NCBI RefSeq assembly: GCF_014649535.1
Contig: NZ_BMTF01000009.1
Location: 62,001 to 126,000 of the forward strand
From: Streptomyces gelaticus
GTDB lineage: Bacteria > Actinomycetota > Actinomycetes > Streptomycetales > Streptomycetaceae
Direction: 5' to 3'
DNA: 64,000 nucleotides
The position numbers and the translations under genes were made by a program. Below the pieces are notes generated by a model. It was not told the DNA's origin. It made no database searches and saw nothing but the letters and a program-made list of their open reading frames with translations. Below are positions 17,358 to 25,941 of the stretch, in pieces; position 1 is the first letter of the stretch; each line of letters opens with the position of its first letter.

Positions 17358-20300
17358 ATGCGTCTGACCGTCACCGCCGTCGACCCGGAGCAGGGTCAGA
17401 CCGCGGACATCATGATCGAGGCCGACCCCGAGGCCCCAGCGGGCGAACTCGCCGCGCAACTGCACCGGCGGCTGCGCGGCGGCACCCCGGACACACCGCC
17501 CGTCCTGTACCACGGGGCCACCCCGCTCCCCGCCGACCAGTCGATGGCCGCCGCCGCCCTGCGCTCCGGCAGCCTGCTGTCCCTGGACGCTCCCGCACCG
17601 GAGGCGGGCCCGGAGCCGGACGGCGTCGTGGAACTGCGCGGCATCGGCGGCACCGACGCCGGGCTGGTGTTCCGGCTGTCGCCCGGCGACTACGAGATCG
17701 GCTCCGCCGCGTCCTGCCGCATCCAGCTCCGCGCCGAAGGGCTCGCGAAGACCGCGGCGAGCCTGAAGGTGCACGCCGACGGCACCGCGACCGTACGCTC
17801 CGTCGACCAGGACGGCGTCACACGGGACGGCACCGAGGCGCGGGACTGGACGCAATGGCCGCTCGGCGGCGTCCTCACCGTCGGCCCGGCCCTGCTCGAA
17901 CTGGCCGCGCCCTCCGCGCCCGACGCCGCCCTCCAGCCCTCCGACGACGGCGTGGGCCTCGACTACAACCGGCCGCCCCGGCTGCTGCCCCCGCCCGTCA
18001 ACAACCGCTTCCAACTCCCCGTACCGCCCGGCAAACCCACTCGCAACAAGCTCCAGCTCATGCTGATCTTCGCACCGTTGATGATGGCCGGCGTCTCGTT
18101 CGTCATCTTCAACAACCCCAGGTTCCTGATCTTCGGTGTCCTCTCCCCGGTCGTCGCCCTCATTTCCCAGTTCTCCAACAAGCGCCGCGGCAAGGAGAGT
18201 TACGAGGACCAGCTCAAGGAGTACGAGGAGAAGAAGGCCGTCCTGGAACAGGACGTGGACGAGGCGGTGCTCGCCGAACAGCACGCCCGCCGCCTCGCCG
18301 CCCCGGACCCGGCGTCGGCCCTCCTGATCGCCACCGGCCCGCGGCAGCGGCTGTGGGAGCGCCGCTGGCGCGACGACGACTTCCTGCTGATGCGGCTCGG
18401 CGTCGCCGACCGCCCCGCCTACGTGGAGCTCCAGGACCCCGCCGAGCCGGAACACCGCCGCAGGGTCGACCGCACCACACATGCCGTGCCCGTGACCGTG
18501 CCGCTGCGCGCCTCGGGCGTCATGGGCGTCGCCGGAGGCGACACCGCCGAGCCGCTGGTGCGCTGGCTGATCGCCCAGGCCGCCGTCCTGCACAGCCCCT
18601 CCGACCTGCGGATCTGCGTACTGTCCGGCACGGGCGGCGCGGACCGCTGGTCCTGGGTGCACTGGCTGCCGCACTGCGCGCCGCTCGGCGAGGACACCAT
18701 CTCCCTGGTCGGCGCGAGCGCCGAGTCCGTGGGCCGCCGCATCGCCGAACTCACCACCGTGATCGCCGCCCGGCAGGCGGCCGGCGACCGGGCGCCGCGC
18801 GGCGGAGCCGTGGGCGAACCCGACGTCCTGGTCGTCCTCGACGGCGCCCGGAGACTGCGCTCCCTGCCCGGCGTCATCCAGATCCTCCGCGACGGGCCGG
18901 CCGTCGGCGTGTACGCGCTGTGCGTGGACGACGAGGCCCGGCTCCTGCCCGAGGAGTGCCGCGCCGTGGCCGTGGCCGGGCCGAAGTGGCTGCGCGCCGA
19001 GCAGGACAACGCCGACCCCGTCGACGAGGTCCGCATGGACGCGCCGACCCGCTCCTGGTGCGTGGGCGTGGCCCGCGCGCTCGCGCCGATCCGCGACGTG
19101 GGCGACGACGCCGACGAGAACCTGCTGCCCGCCTCCGCCCGGCTCCTCGACGTACTCGGTCTCGAACCGCCCACCCCCGACGCCGTCGCCGCACGCTGGG
19201 TGATCGCCGCCCGCAGCACCCGCGCCGTGCTCGGCGAGGGCGTGGACGGTCCGTTCGCCGTCGACCTGGCCGCCGACGGGCCGCACGGCCTGATCGCGGG
19301 TACCACCGGATCCGGCAAGTCCGAACTGCTCCAGTCCCTGGTGGCGAGCCTCGCCGTCGCCAACCGGCCGGACGAGCTGAACTTCGTCCTCGTCGACTAC
19401 AAGGGCGGCAGCGCCTTCGCCGAGTGCGAGGACCTGCCGCACACCGTCGGCATGGTCACCGACCTGGACACCCACCTCGTGGGGCGGGCCCTGGTGTCCC
19501 TCGGCGCCGAACTCAAGCGACGCGAGCACATCCTCGCCGAGGCCGGGGCCAAGGACATCGACGACTACACCGACAAGCGCACCCGCCGTCCCGAACTCGC
19601 CCCCATGGCCCGGCTCGTCCTCGTCATCGACGAGTTCGCGTCGATGGTGCGAGAACTCCCCGACTTCGTCTCCGGACTCGTCAACATCGCCCAGCGGGGC
19701 CGCTCCCTCGGCATTCACCTGATCCTCGCCACCCAGCGGCCCTCCGGCGCCGTCACCGCCGACATCCGCGCCAACACCAACCTGCGGATCGCGCTGCGCA
19801 CCACCGACACCAGCGAGAGCCGCGACATCATCGACGCCCCCGACTCCGGGCAGCTCTCCCCCCGCACCCCTGGCCGCGCCCACGCCAGGCTCGGCCACGC
19901 GGCGCTGCTGCCGTTCCAGACCGGCCGGATCGGCGGCCGCCGCCTCGACGCCTCGGACACGGACGAGGACCGCCCGGCGCCGGTGCTCACCGAACTCCAC
20001 TGGGAGGCCCTCGGCGCCCCGATACCCAGGCCGGACACCCAGGAGGACACCTTCCAGCCGGTCACCGACCTGTCGGTCCTGGTCGACGCGGTACGCGACG
20101 CGGCCACCCGGCTCTCCGTACCGCCCGCCCGCCGCCCCTGGCTGCCCCCGCTGCCCGACACCCTCACGCTCGCCGACCTGCCCACGCCCCCAGAGGCGGC
20201 CGAGGGCGGCCGGCTCGCCCCGGTGGCGTACGGCCTCGTGGACGTACCCACCGAGCAGGCACAGCGTCAACTGGCTTTCGACCCCGATGAGATGGGACAT

Positions 20301-21746
20301 CTGTACATCGTCGGCTCGCCGCGCAGCGGCCGGTCCCAGACGCTGCGCACCCTCGCCGCCGCTCTCACCGGCGCGCACGGCTGCGCCGACGTCCACCTGT
20401 ACGGACTCGACTGCGGCAACGGAGCCCTCCAGGCCCTCAGTGGACTGCCGCACTGCGGTGCCGTGGTGGACCGGGGTCAGGTCGAGCGGGTGGCCCGCCT
20501 CCTGAACCGCCTGGTCGCCGAGGTCGGGCGGCGCCGTGAACTCCTCGGCAGGCGGGGCGTCGCCGACCTCACCGAGCTGCGCCGTGCCCTGCCCGAGGCG
20601 GAGCGGCCCCCGCACATCCTGCTGCTCGTCGACCGGTTCGAGGCGTTCGAGCGGGACTTCGCCAACTACGACCAGGGCACCCTGATGGACGCCATGACCC
20701 TTCTGATGCGCGAGGGTGCGAGCGTCGGCGTGCATCTGGTCCTGTCCGGCGACCGCATCCTCGGCCAGAGCCGGTTCTCGGCCTCCACCGAGGACAAGCT
20801 GGTCCTGCGCCTCAACGACCGCTCCGACTACTCCATGGTGGGCCTCAACGCCCGCAATGTCCCAGAGGACCTCCCGGCCGGCCGCGGTGTCCTCGCCAAG
20901 GACATCAATAGCGCACAGGTCGCGTTGATCCCCGGCACCGACGGCACCGACGCCACCGGCGCGGGCCAGGCCCAGGCACTCGACGCACTCGCCGAACGGG
21001 TCGGGGAACGGGACGCCGACGTGCCCGCCGAGCGCAGGCCGTTCCGCGTGGACGTCCTGCCCGACGAGCTGGACTTCGCGGACGCCCTGGCCCGCAAGCC
21101 GCACCTCGTCTCCCCGCTGTGGGCGATGATCGGCGTCGGCGGAGACGAACTCGCCGCCATCGGCACCGACTTGTCACAGGTGCCGTCCTTCGTGGTCGCC
21201 GGCCCGCCGAGGTCGGGCCGCAGCACGGTGCTGCTCACCATGGCGAAGTCGCTGACCGATTCCGGCACGAAGATCGTGGTGATCGCGCCGCGCAATTCGC
21301 CGCTGCGCGGCCTCGCCGGACAGCCCGGCGTCGTGGAGGTCTTCACCGACACAGACGTCGCGATCGCCGACTTCCGCGCCGCACTCGGCAGGGTGGACAG
21401 CCCCGCCGGAGCCATCCTCGTCGACGACGCGGAAATGATGATCAACTCCGAGCTCGACACCGACTTCGTCGCGCTCGCCCGGGGCAGCGCCGGGGACGGC
21501 TGGGGCCTGATCGTGGCCGGCAACAACGAGGCACTGCTCGGCGGCATCGGCGGCTGGCAGGCCGCCGTACGCCGCAACCGGTGCGGAGCCCTGCTCGCGC
21601 CCCGCCTGATGGGCGACGGCGAACTCGTCGGCGCCCGTCTGCCACGCGGCCTGATGGGCCAGGACAGCGAACCCGGCCGCGCCCATCTGCAGCTCGGCGA
21701 CGGCCGCTTCACCACGGTCCGCGTGCCCGCGACGACGGTGGACTGA
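17358..21746 (+). CDS. FHA-FtsK/SpoIIIE type VII secretion ATPase (EccC/EssC-like)
   Basis: 1462 residues from ATG 17358, with AAGGAG 8 bases upstream. Domains in order: a ubiquitin-like N-terminus (about 1-75), an FHA-like domain (about 85-170), two membrane helices (about 230-275), a coiled connector, then three FtsK-type ATPase domains. Domain 1 has an intact Walker A, GTTGSGKS (648-655), and Walker B LVLVIDEFAS (about 752). Domains 2 and 3 have GSPRSGRS (986-993) and GPPRSGRS (1282-1289), where the usual lysine is arginine. Single-chain architecture with an N-terminal FHA module resembles EssC/YukBA of Firmicutes more than the mycobacterial split EccCa/EccCb. EccB, EccD, EccE and mycosin are not in the window. 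It likely drives export of the neighbouring WXG100-like and giant proteins. Confidence 0.88.
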   Translation: MRLTVTAVDPEQGQTADIMIEADPEAPAGELAAQLHRRLRGGTPDTPPVLYHGATPLPADQSMAAAALRSGSLLSLDAPAPEAGPEPDGVVELRGIGGTDAGLVFRLSPGDYEIGSAASCRIQLRAEGLAKTAASLKVHADGTATVRSVDQDGVTRDGTEARDWTQWPLGGVLTVGPALLELAAPSAPDAALQPSDDGVGLDYNRPPRLLPPPVNNRFQLPVPPGKPTRNKLQLMLIFAPLMMAGVSFVIFNNPRFLIFGVLSPVVALISQFSNKRRGKESYEDQLKEYEEKKAVLEQDVDEAVLAEQHARRLAAPDPASALLIATGPRQRLWERRWRDDDFLLMRLGVADRPAYVELQDPAEPEHRRRVDRTTHAVPVTVPLRASGVMGVAGGDTAEPLVRWLIAQAAVLHSPSDLRICVLSGTGGADRWSWVHWLPHCAPLGEDTISLVGASAESVGRRIAELTTVIAARQAAGDRAPRGGAVGEPDVLVVLDGARRLRSLPGVIQILRDGPAVGVYALCVDDEARLLPEECRAVAVAGPKWLRAEQDNADPVDEVRMDAPTRSWCVGVARALAPIRDVGDDADENLLPASARLLDVLGLEPPTPDAVAARWVIAARSTRAVLGEGVDGPFAVDLAADGPHGLIAGTTGSGKSELLQSLVASLAVANRPDELNFVLVDYKGGSAFAECEDLPHTVGMVTDLDTHLVGRALVSLGAELKRREHILAEAGAKDIDDYTDKRTRRPELAPMARLVLVIDEFASMVRELPDFVSGLVNIAQRGRSLGIHLILATQRPSGAVTADIRANTNLRIALRTTDTSESRDIIDAPDSGQLSPRTPGRAHARLGHAALLPFQTGRIGGRRLDASDTDEDRPAPVLTELHWEALGAPIPRPDTQEDTFQPVTDLSVLVDAVRDAATRLSVPPARRPWLPPLPDTLTLADLPTPPEAAEGGRLAPVAYGLVDVPTEQAQRQLAFDPDEMGHLYIVGSPRSGRSQTLRTLAAALTGAHGCADVHLYGLDCGNGALQALSGLPHCGAVVDRGQVERVARLLNRLVAEVGRRRELLGRRGVADLTELRRALPEAERPPHILLLVDRFEAFERDFANYDQGTLMDAMTLLMREGASVGVHLVLSGDRILGQSRFSASTEDKLVLRLNDRSDYSMVGLNARNVPEDLPAGRGVLAKDINSAQVALIPGTDGTDATGAGQAQALDALAERVGERDADVPAERRPFRVDVLPDELDFADALARKPHLVSPLWAMIGVGGDELAAIGTDLSQVPSFVVAGPPRSGRSTVLLTMAKSLTDSGTKIVVIAPRNSPLRGLAGQPGVVEVFTDTDVAIADFRAALGRVDSPAGAILVDDAEMMINSELDTDFVALARGSAGDGWGLIVAGNNEALLGGIGGWQAAVRRNRCGALLAPRLMGDGELVGARLPRGLMGQDSEPGRAHLQLGDGRFTTVRVPATTVD

Positions 21747-21793
21747 CCGGCAGTACGGCGTACCGCACCACGTCGCACCGCACCACGGAGCAG

Positions 21794-21849
21794 GGCCGGA
21801 AGGCCTCCGCTCCCCTCCGGCCACCGGGGGGAGCGGAGGTCTTCCGGCC
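21794..21849. terminator. Long inverted repeat after the ATPase gene
   Basis: Arms 21794-21815 and 21828-21849 pair over 22 bp with one wobble. It sits between convergent genes and can terminate both, chiefly the rightward ATPase. Confidence 0.75.
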
Positions 21850-21868
21850 TTCGGCACACACGAAGAAG

Positions 21869-21905
21869 AGGGCCCAGCCGTTCCTCACAGGAACGGCCGG
21901 GCCCT
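21869..21905. terminator. Second hairpin between convergent genes
   Basis: Arms 21869-21885 and 21889-21905 pair over 17 bp with one mismatch and a 3-base loop. It lies just beyond the stop of the leftward 208-residue gene, whose terminator it probably is. Confidence 0.7.
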
Positions 21906-21923
21906 GTGCGGGGCCGACGTCGG

Positions 21924-22550
21924 TCAGGTGGCCGCCGCGCCGGCGGTCACCGGCGCCTCCTCACCGAAGGCGAACGTCGAGGTGATGGCGTCGAAGAGGT
22001 CGCACAGCGGCTCGGCGAGCGGAATGTTCGGGCTGAAGCAGGTGATGATCAGGACCCGCTCACCACCGGGAACCGGCACGAACGTGTGCGTCACCACCAT
22101 CTTGTACGAGATGCCGTCGGCGATCTCCGTCTCCTCGATGCCGGTCATCCGGCCGACCGGACCGACACCCGGCAGCGTCGCCGTCGTGAGGGTCCGGGTG
22201 GTGCCCTCGCGGCGGCGGCCCCCGGTGGCCGAGAACTGTTCGGCGATGCCCTTGGCGGAGAAGTCCTCACCGGGCGGCGGATTCACGCTGAACACCATGA
22301 GCCCGGCCACCAGCAGGCCGTCCTCGTACATGGCGGTGGTGCCCGCCGCATAGACGGCGCCGCGCATGCGGGCACCCTCCATGATGCGCCGCGCGCTGCG
22401 GAACGTGTGGTTGATGGCGTCTCGGGTCTCCTTCTGCGGAGCGTGCCGCAGCATCTCGGCGCGGCGCTCGGCGAGCGTGTCGCCGTGCAGGTCGTACTCC
22501 GTCCAGTTCTCCGGGATGGCGATCCCGAAGGTGTGCGAACCAGCGGTCAT
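21924..22550 (-). CDS. Protein of unknown function linked to the WXG100-like gene
   Basis: 208 residues from ATG 22550, which follows GAGGAG at 9 bases; the in-frame start further upstream lies inside the spacer. No signal peptide or membrane helix is visible. The chain begins with GIAIPENWTEYDLHGDTLAE and alternates strand-like segments (LVAGLMVFSV, SYKMVVTHTF, VLIITCFSP). I do not recognise the family. It is about 80 bases downstream of a WXG100-like gene on the same strand, with no promoter signature between them, so they are probably co-transcribed. A chaperone-like or EspG-like role for the small secreted partner is a guess from context. Confidence 0.75.
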   Translation of the reverse strand: MTAGSHTFGIAIPENWTEYDLHGDTLAERRAEMLRHAPQKETRDAINHTFRSARRIMEGARMRGAVYAAGTTAMYEDGLLVAGLMVFSVNPPPGEDFSAKGIAEQFSATGGRRREGTTRTLTTATLPGVGPVGRMTGIEETEIADGISYKMVVTHTFVPVPGGERVLIITCFSPNIPLAEPLCDLFDAITSTFAFGEEAPVTAGAAAT

Positions 22551-22629
22551 GGGACCGTTCTCCTCAGTTCGTTTCGGGCCGGGCCCGAGTCGGGCCAGGC
22601 GGACAGGGGGAAGCGATGAGGCCGTCGTC

Positions 22630-22965
22630 CTAGGACGACGGCCGGGCGGCACCCCCGGCGGGTGTCGCGTCGCCGCCACCGCCCTGGCTGCCGCTTTCCT
22701 TGAGCGAAGAGCCCATCTTGGTGTCGAATTCGGCGAAGGCCTTCACGATGGCATCGCAGCCGTCCTTGAGGTCCTTGCTGTTCCGCTTGACCTGCACGCG
22801 CCCGTCCTTCCACGCGTCGTCGAAGTCCGTGCCGGGGCGCACCAGTGGCGGGCCGACGTCCTCGGGGTTGTAGCCCGACGGCCGGGTGTCGATGAGATCC
22901 ACCACCCGGCCCAGCAGCTCACCGAGACGTTGCACCTCGTCTCCCGGCATCTCGATCTCGGCCAA
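22630..22965 (-). CDS. WXG100-like protein, second copy in the locus
   Basis: 111 residues. The start is TTG at 22965, with GGGAGGAG immediately upstream; the internal ATG five codons later is too far from it. Features: an amphipathic first helix (VQRLGELLGRVVDLID), a central turn with FDDAWKDG containing the Trp, a second helix (KDLKDGCDAIVKAFAEFD) and a Gly/Ser-rich tail of about 20 residues. This is the two-helix layout of ESX/WXG100 relatives. An ECF-type promoter lies at 23018-23043. It leads a two-gene unit with the 208-residue protein and may be its export partner. Confidence 0.8.
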   Translation of the reverse strand: MAEIEMPGDEVQRLGELLGRVVDLIDTRPSGYNPEDVGPPLVRPGTDFDDAWKDGRVQVKRNSKDLKDGCDAIVKAFAEFDTKMGSSLKESGSQGGGGDATPAGGAARPSS

Positions 22966-23017
22966 GGCTCCTCCCTCGTACGCGTCGTCAGGTGGGCGTG
23001 TCCCGCCCCGCTCCAGG

Positions 23018-23043
23018 AACGACCGTGGACGCGGGACGGTTCA
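23018..23043 (-). promoter_or_regulatory. ECF-type promoter (TGAACCG-N15-CGTT) for the second WXG100-like gene
   Basis: On the minus strand, TGAACCG occupies 23037-23043 and CGTT 23018-23021 with a 15-base spacer. The TTG start is at 22965, leaving a leader of about 45 bases. Confidence 0.78.
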
Positions 23044-23106
23044 ACGACCCGCCGGATCAAGGGCATACGGGAGTCGGAGAGGTACGGGACCGGGCCTCGG
23101 GGACGG

Positions 23107-23577
23107 TCACGCGGACTTGCGGACGAGATCTCCGTCGGGCGATACGGCGAACCACTCGCCGTCCAGGCCCTGCCCGTTGACGTCACCGGGTGTCATGTCG
23201 CCGACGTAGTAGTACAGCGGCCAGTCCCCGTACGTGACGTGCACGGCACCCCCCGACTGCTTCGCCTCGCGCAGCAGCGACTTCTTGACGCCCTTGCCCG
23301 CGTCGGCGGGGGAAGGGCTGGTCAGCGCGGGCCACACGGCGATGCACTCCGCGTCGCAGTTGCTGGTGGCCTCCTTGTCCTTGGTGAAGGCGTACAGGGT
23401 GCGGCCCTGGCCGTCGACCAGGATGGAGCCGAGCCCGACGTCCGCCACGGTGACCTCGGTGCCGGGCGCCGCCTCGACCGGTTTCCTGTCCGCGCCGGTG
23501 TCGCCGTCGCTCCCGGTACCGCAGGCGACAAGTCCCAGGGCCAGCGGGATCGCGAACAGAGCCTTGCGTGCGCGCAT
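23107..23577 (-). CDS. Small Yx(F/W/Y)xxD lipoprotein (COG4315 type)
   Basis: 156 residues from ATG 23577, preceded by GAGAGG. The lipoprotein signal has a hydrophobic core and lipobox LVAC with Cys near residue 19. One COG4315 unit follows: LGSILVDGQGRTLYAFTKD, a SNCDAECIAVWPAL cysteine segment, then DWPLYYYVGDMTPGDVNGQG. It is half the size of the paralogue at 7923-8813, as if that protein arose by doubling this unit. An ECF-type promoter signature is at 23635-23660. Function unknown; the Cys pair and aromatic motif suggest binding of a small ligand or metal outside the cell, which is inference. Confidence 0.85.
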   Translation of the reverse strand: MRARKALFAIPLALGLVACGTGSDGDTGADRKPVEAAPGTEVTVADVGLGSILVDGQGRTLYAFTKDKEATSNCDAECIAVWPALTSPSPADAGKGVKKSLLREAKQSGGAVHVTYGDWPLYYYVGDMTPGDVNGQGLDGEWFAVSPDGDLVRKSA

Positions 23578-23634
23578 GGTGATGACCTCTCTCGTACGTC
23601 GTGAAAAGCGGCGGGGTGAGTTCCCCGTGGCCCA

Positions 23635-23660
23635 CACGTGCCTCCCGCCGTACGGGTTCA
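23635..23660 (-). promoter_or_regulatory. ECF-type promoter (TGAACCC-N15-CGTG) for the small lipoprotein
   Basis: TGAACCC (23654-23660) and CGTG (23635-23638) on the minus strand with 15 bases between. It drives the gene starting at 23577 and is divergent from the next site at 23706. Confidence 0.7.
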
Positions 23661-23705
23661 GCGAGCGCCACTCCGTCTGCCGACGCCCCGAATCGCGGAC
23701 GACGT

Positions 23706-23731
23706 TGAACCGTTCGTGCCGTCCGTCCGTT
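23706..23731 (+). promoter_or_regulatory. ECF-type promoter (TGAACCG-N15-CGTT) for the CHRD gene
   Basis: TGAACCG at 23706-23712 and CGTT at 23728-23731 with 15 bases between. The CHRD gene starts at 23781. Confidence 0.78.
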
Positions 23732-23780
23732 GGTCGACGCGAAGGGCCCTGGAAGCCCAACTCCCGGAAGGACGAAAGAC

Positions 23781-24734
23781 ATGCGCAGGCTCACTGTCGC
23801 GGCGGGCGTCGCCGTGCTCCTCGCCGGTCTCACCGGTTTCGCCGGTACGGCCCCGGCGTCGGCCGAGAACGGCCCAGGCCCCGGGGGATCCGATGGCGCC
23901 CGGGTCTCGACGGCCGCCGCCGAAGCGGCGCGGGCACCGGCCGTCTCCCTGATCGCCCGGCTCACCGGTGACCAGGCAGCGCGGAAGAAGGACGGGCCCG
24001 CCGAGGGCGCCCAGGACGGCAAGGCCGTCGCGCTCATCAAGGTCAAGGGCGACCGCGTCACCTTCGCCCTCACCTGGAACGGCATCGGCAGGCCGACGCG
24101 CGGCCATCTCCACCAGGGCCAGGCCGGCAGCGACGGCGGGGTGAAGGCCGAGCTGTTCGGCACGGCCATGCCCGCCTCGGTGAATTCCGCCGCCGGCCAG
24201 ACCTCGATGTCCTCCGCCGCGTTCGCCCGGCGGCTGCGCACCAACCCCGGCGGCTTCTACATCGACCTGCACTCCGAGGAGTCCCCCGGCGGCACGGTGC
24301 GCGGACAGCTCCGGCTCCTGGAGAAGCCGGTGAACCCGCTCAGCATCATCAGGGGCGGCAAGTTGCGCGCGCTCGCGGACGGCGGCCAGGAGATCCCGGC
24401 CGACGCCCCCGGCAAGGCGGGCGACCCGGACGGGCACAGCACCACGTTCCTGCACCCGAGGCCGGACCGCGTCGACTACTCCATGGCCTGGGTGAACATC
24501 GGGGCGCCGCTGGCCGGACACATCCACGAAGGCGTGCTCGGCGAGAACGGCGACGTACGGCTCCCGCTGTTCGTCACTCCCGTACCGAAGAACATCTTCG
24601 CGATCTCCGGGAGCGTCGGCACCCCCGACGCCGAGCTGATCGCACGCCTCAAGGGGAGCCCGACCACCTTCTACTCGAACGTGCACACCCGGGAGTTCCC
24701 CGACGGCGCCGTACGAGGGCAGTTGTTCCGCTGA
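23781..24734 (+). CDS. Secreted protein with two CHRD domains
   Basis: 317 residues from ATG 23781, preceded by GGAAGGA. A Sec signal peptide with hydrophobic core ends at PASA (about residue 28). Two CHRD domains follow (about 55-170 and 190-317). Each has the pattern FALTWNGIGRPTRGHLHQG or YSMAWVNIGAPLAGHIHEG, and a GGFYIDLHSEESPGGTVRGQL or TFYSNVHTREFPDGAVRGQL end. CHRD domains occur in extracellular proteins of unknown biochemical role. There is a candidate ECF-type promoter upstream and a DUF1996 gene 87 bases downstream, possibly in the same transcript. Confidence 0.9.
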   Translation: MRRLTVAAGVAVLLAGLTGFAGTAPASAENGPGPGGSDGARVSTAAAEAARAPAVSLIARLTGDQAARKKDGPAEGAQDGKAVALIKVKGDRVTFALTWNGIGRPTRGHLHQGQAGSDGGVKAELFGTAMPASVNSAAGQTSMSSAAFARRLRTNPGGFYIDLHSEESPGGTVRGQLRLLEKPVNPLSIIRGGKLRALADGGQEIPADAPGKAGDPDGHSTTFLHPRPDRVDYSMAWVNIGAPLAGHIHEGVLGENGDVRLPLFVTPVPKNIFAISGSVGTPDAELIARLKGSPTTFYSNVHTREFPDGAVRGQLFR

Positions 24735-24821
24735 CGTTCACCGACAAGGGGCTGACGGAGGTTTCGCGAGTGGCTTGTGGGCAACCTTGATTGCCCCGGC
24801 CCCTGGTGACACCCTGCATCC

Positions 24822-25820
24822 GTGCGGATCAAGCTGCCCTTCCCCAACTCCCCTCTGTTCTGGGGGATACTGCCCGTGACGCTCGGGCTGATCGTGATCC
24901 TGGGCGTCATGACGTTCGGCGCCGACAGGGCCGCCACGGTGTCCGGCGCACCCGCCGACGACAAGTACATGGACATCGGGACCGTTGTGCCGACCCGGGC
25001 GCCCGCGGCCGGACCCGACGCGTCCACCGGCTCGTACACCGTCGACTGCGGCCGCAACGAACAGGGCCACTACAACATGGACAACGTCGTGACCTCCCCG
25101 GGCGTCGTGAACGGCGCCCACCACACCCACGACTACGTCGGCAATCTCTCCACCAACGCCTTGTCCACCGACCGGACTCTGGCCGCCGCCGAGACCACCT
25201 GTGCGGGCGGCGACCGGTCCACGTACTACTGGCCGGTGCTGCGCCGCCTCGACCGCACCGGCGAGGCCCACAAGGCCGGCGTCGGCGCCCACGGCAACAC
25301 CGGCGAGGCCGTCACCGCCTCCTCGGTGCGGGTGGAGTTCCGCGGCAACCCGGCCAGCTCGGTCGTCGGCATGCCCCGCTTCCTGCGGCTGGTGACGGGC
25401 GACCCGGTCGCGGCCACCACGGAGAGCGCGAATGTCCGTGCGCAGTGGGGCTGTTCCGGCTACCCGGACCGGTTCTCCCGGAACTACGTACGCTGCCCGC
25501 AGGGCAGCGGACCGACCCGCACCCTGGACTTCCCGAGCTGCTGGAACGGCCTCGCCACCGACAGCCCCGACCACCGCGCCCACGCACAGTTCCCCGCCGC
25601 CGACGGCACCTGCCCGCGGGCCACGTTCCCCGTGCCGCAACTGCGCGTCACCCTCACCTATGAACTTCCGGAGGGCACGCCGTTCGCCGTCGACTCCTTC
25701 CCGGAGCAGCTGCGCGATCCGATCACCGACCACGCGATGTTCGTGAACGTGATGACCGGGGACCGCATGGCGGAGCTGGTGCGCTGCATCAACGGGGACC
25801 GGCAGTGCAAGGCGGGGTGA
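24822..25820 (+). CDS. DUF1996 membrane-anchored secreted protein
   Basis: 332 residues from GTG 24822. No strong ribosome binding site precedes it, but the reading frame and the short basic N-terminus followed by a hydrophobic helix (about 8-32) fit. The outer part carries the DUF1996 motifs: MDNVVTSPGV, HHTHDYVGN (a His pair), YYWPVL and PSCWNG, ending in FVNVMTGDRMAELVRC. The domain occurs in secreted proteins of bacteria and fungi; its activity is unknown, and the conserved His residues suggest metal binding. It lacks its own ECF-type signature and is probably transcribed with the CHRD gene. Confidence 0.85.
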   Translation: MRIKLPFPNSPLFWGILPVTLGLIVILGVMTFGADRAATVSGAPADDKYMDIGTVVPTRAPAAGPDASTGSYTVDCGRNEQGHYNMDNVVTSPGVVNGAHHTHDYVGNLSTNALSTDRTLAAAETTCAGGDRSTYYWPVLRRLDRTGEAHKAGVGAHGNTGEAVTASSVRVEFRGNPASSVVGMPRFLRLVTGDPVAATTESANVRAQWGCSGYPDRFSRNYVRCPQGSGPTRTLDFPSCWNGLATDSPDHRAHAQFPAADGTCPRATFPVPQLRVTLTYELPEGTPFAVDSFPEQLRDPITDHAMFVNVMTGDRMAELVRCINGDRQCKAG

Positions 25821-25878
25821 CCAGGACCCCTCGCACGCCCCCGACCGGCCTGTGATTCAGCTCACATCCACCGGGGAT

Positions 25879-25904
25879 TGAACCGGCCCGGCCCGCCGTC
25901 CGTG
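25879..25904 (+). promoter_or_regulatory. ECF-type promoter (TGAACCG-N15-CGTG) upstream of the sigma factor
   Basis: TGAACCG at 25879-25885 and CGTG at 25901-25904 with a 15-base spacer. It lies about 40 bases before the sigma factor ATG, indicating autoregulation. Confidence 0.8.
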
Positions 25905-25941
25905 TTCAGCGCATCGGCCCAGGAGAGGACGGAGAAGATGG

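Noticed and set aside
17157..21104. A 1315-codon open frame on the minus strand opposite the FHA-FtsK gene
   Set aside because: It has no motif and lies antisense to a gene with clear Walker motifs. It is a G/C codon-bias shadow.
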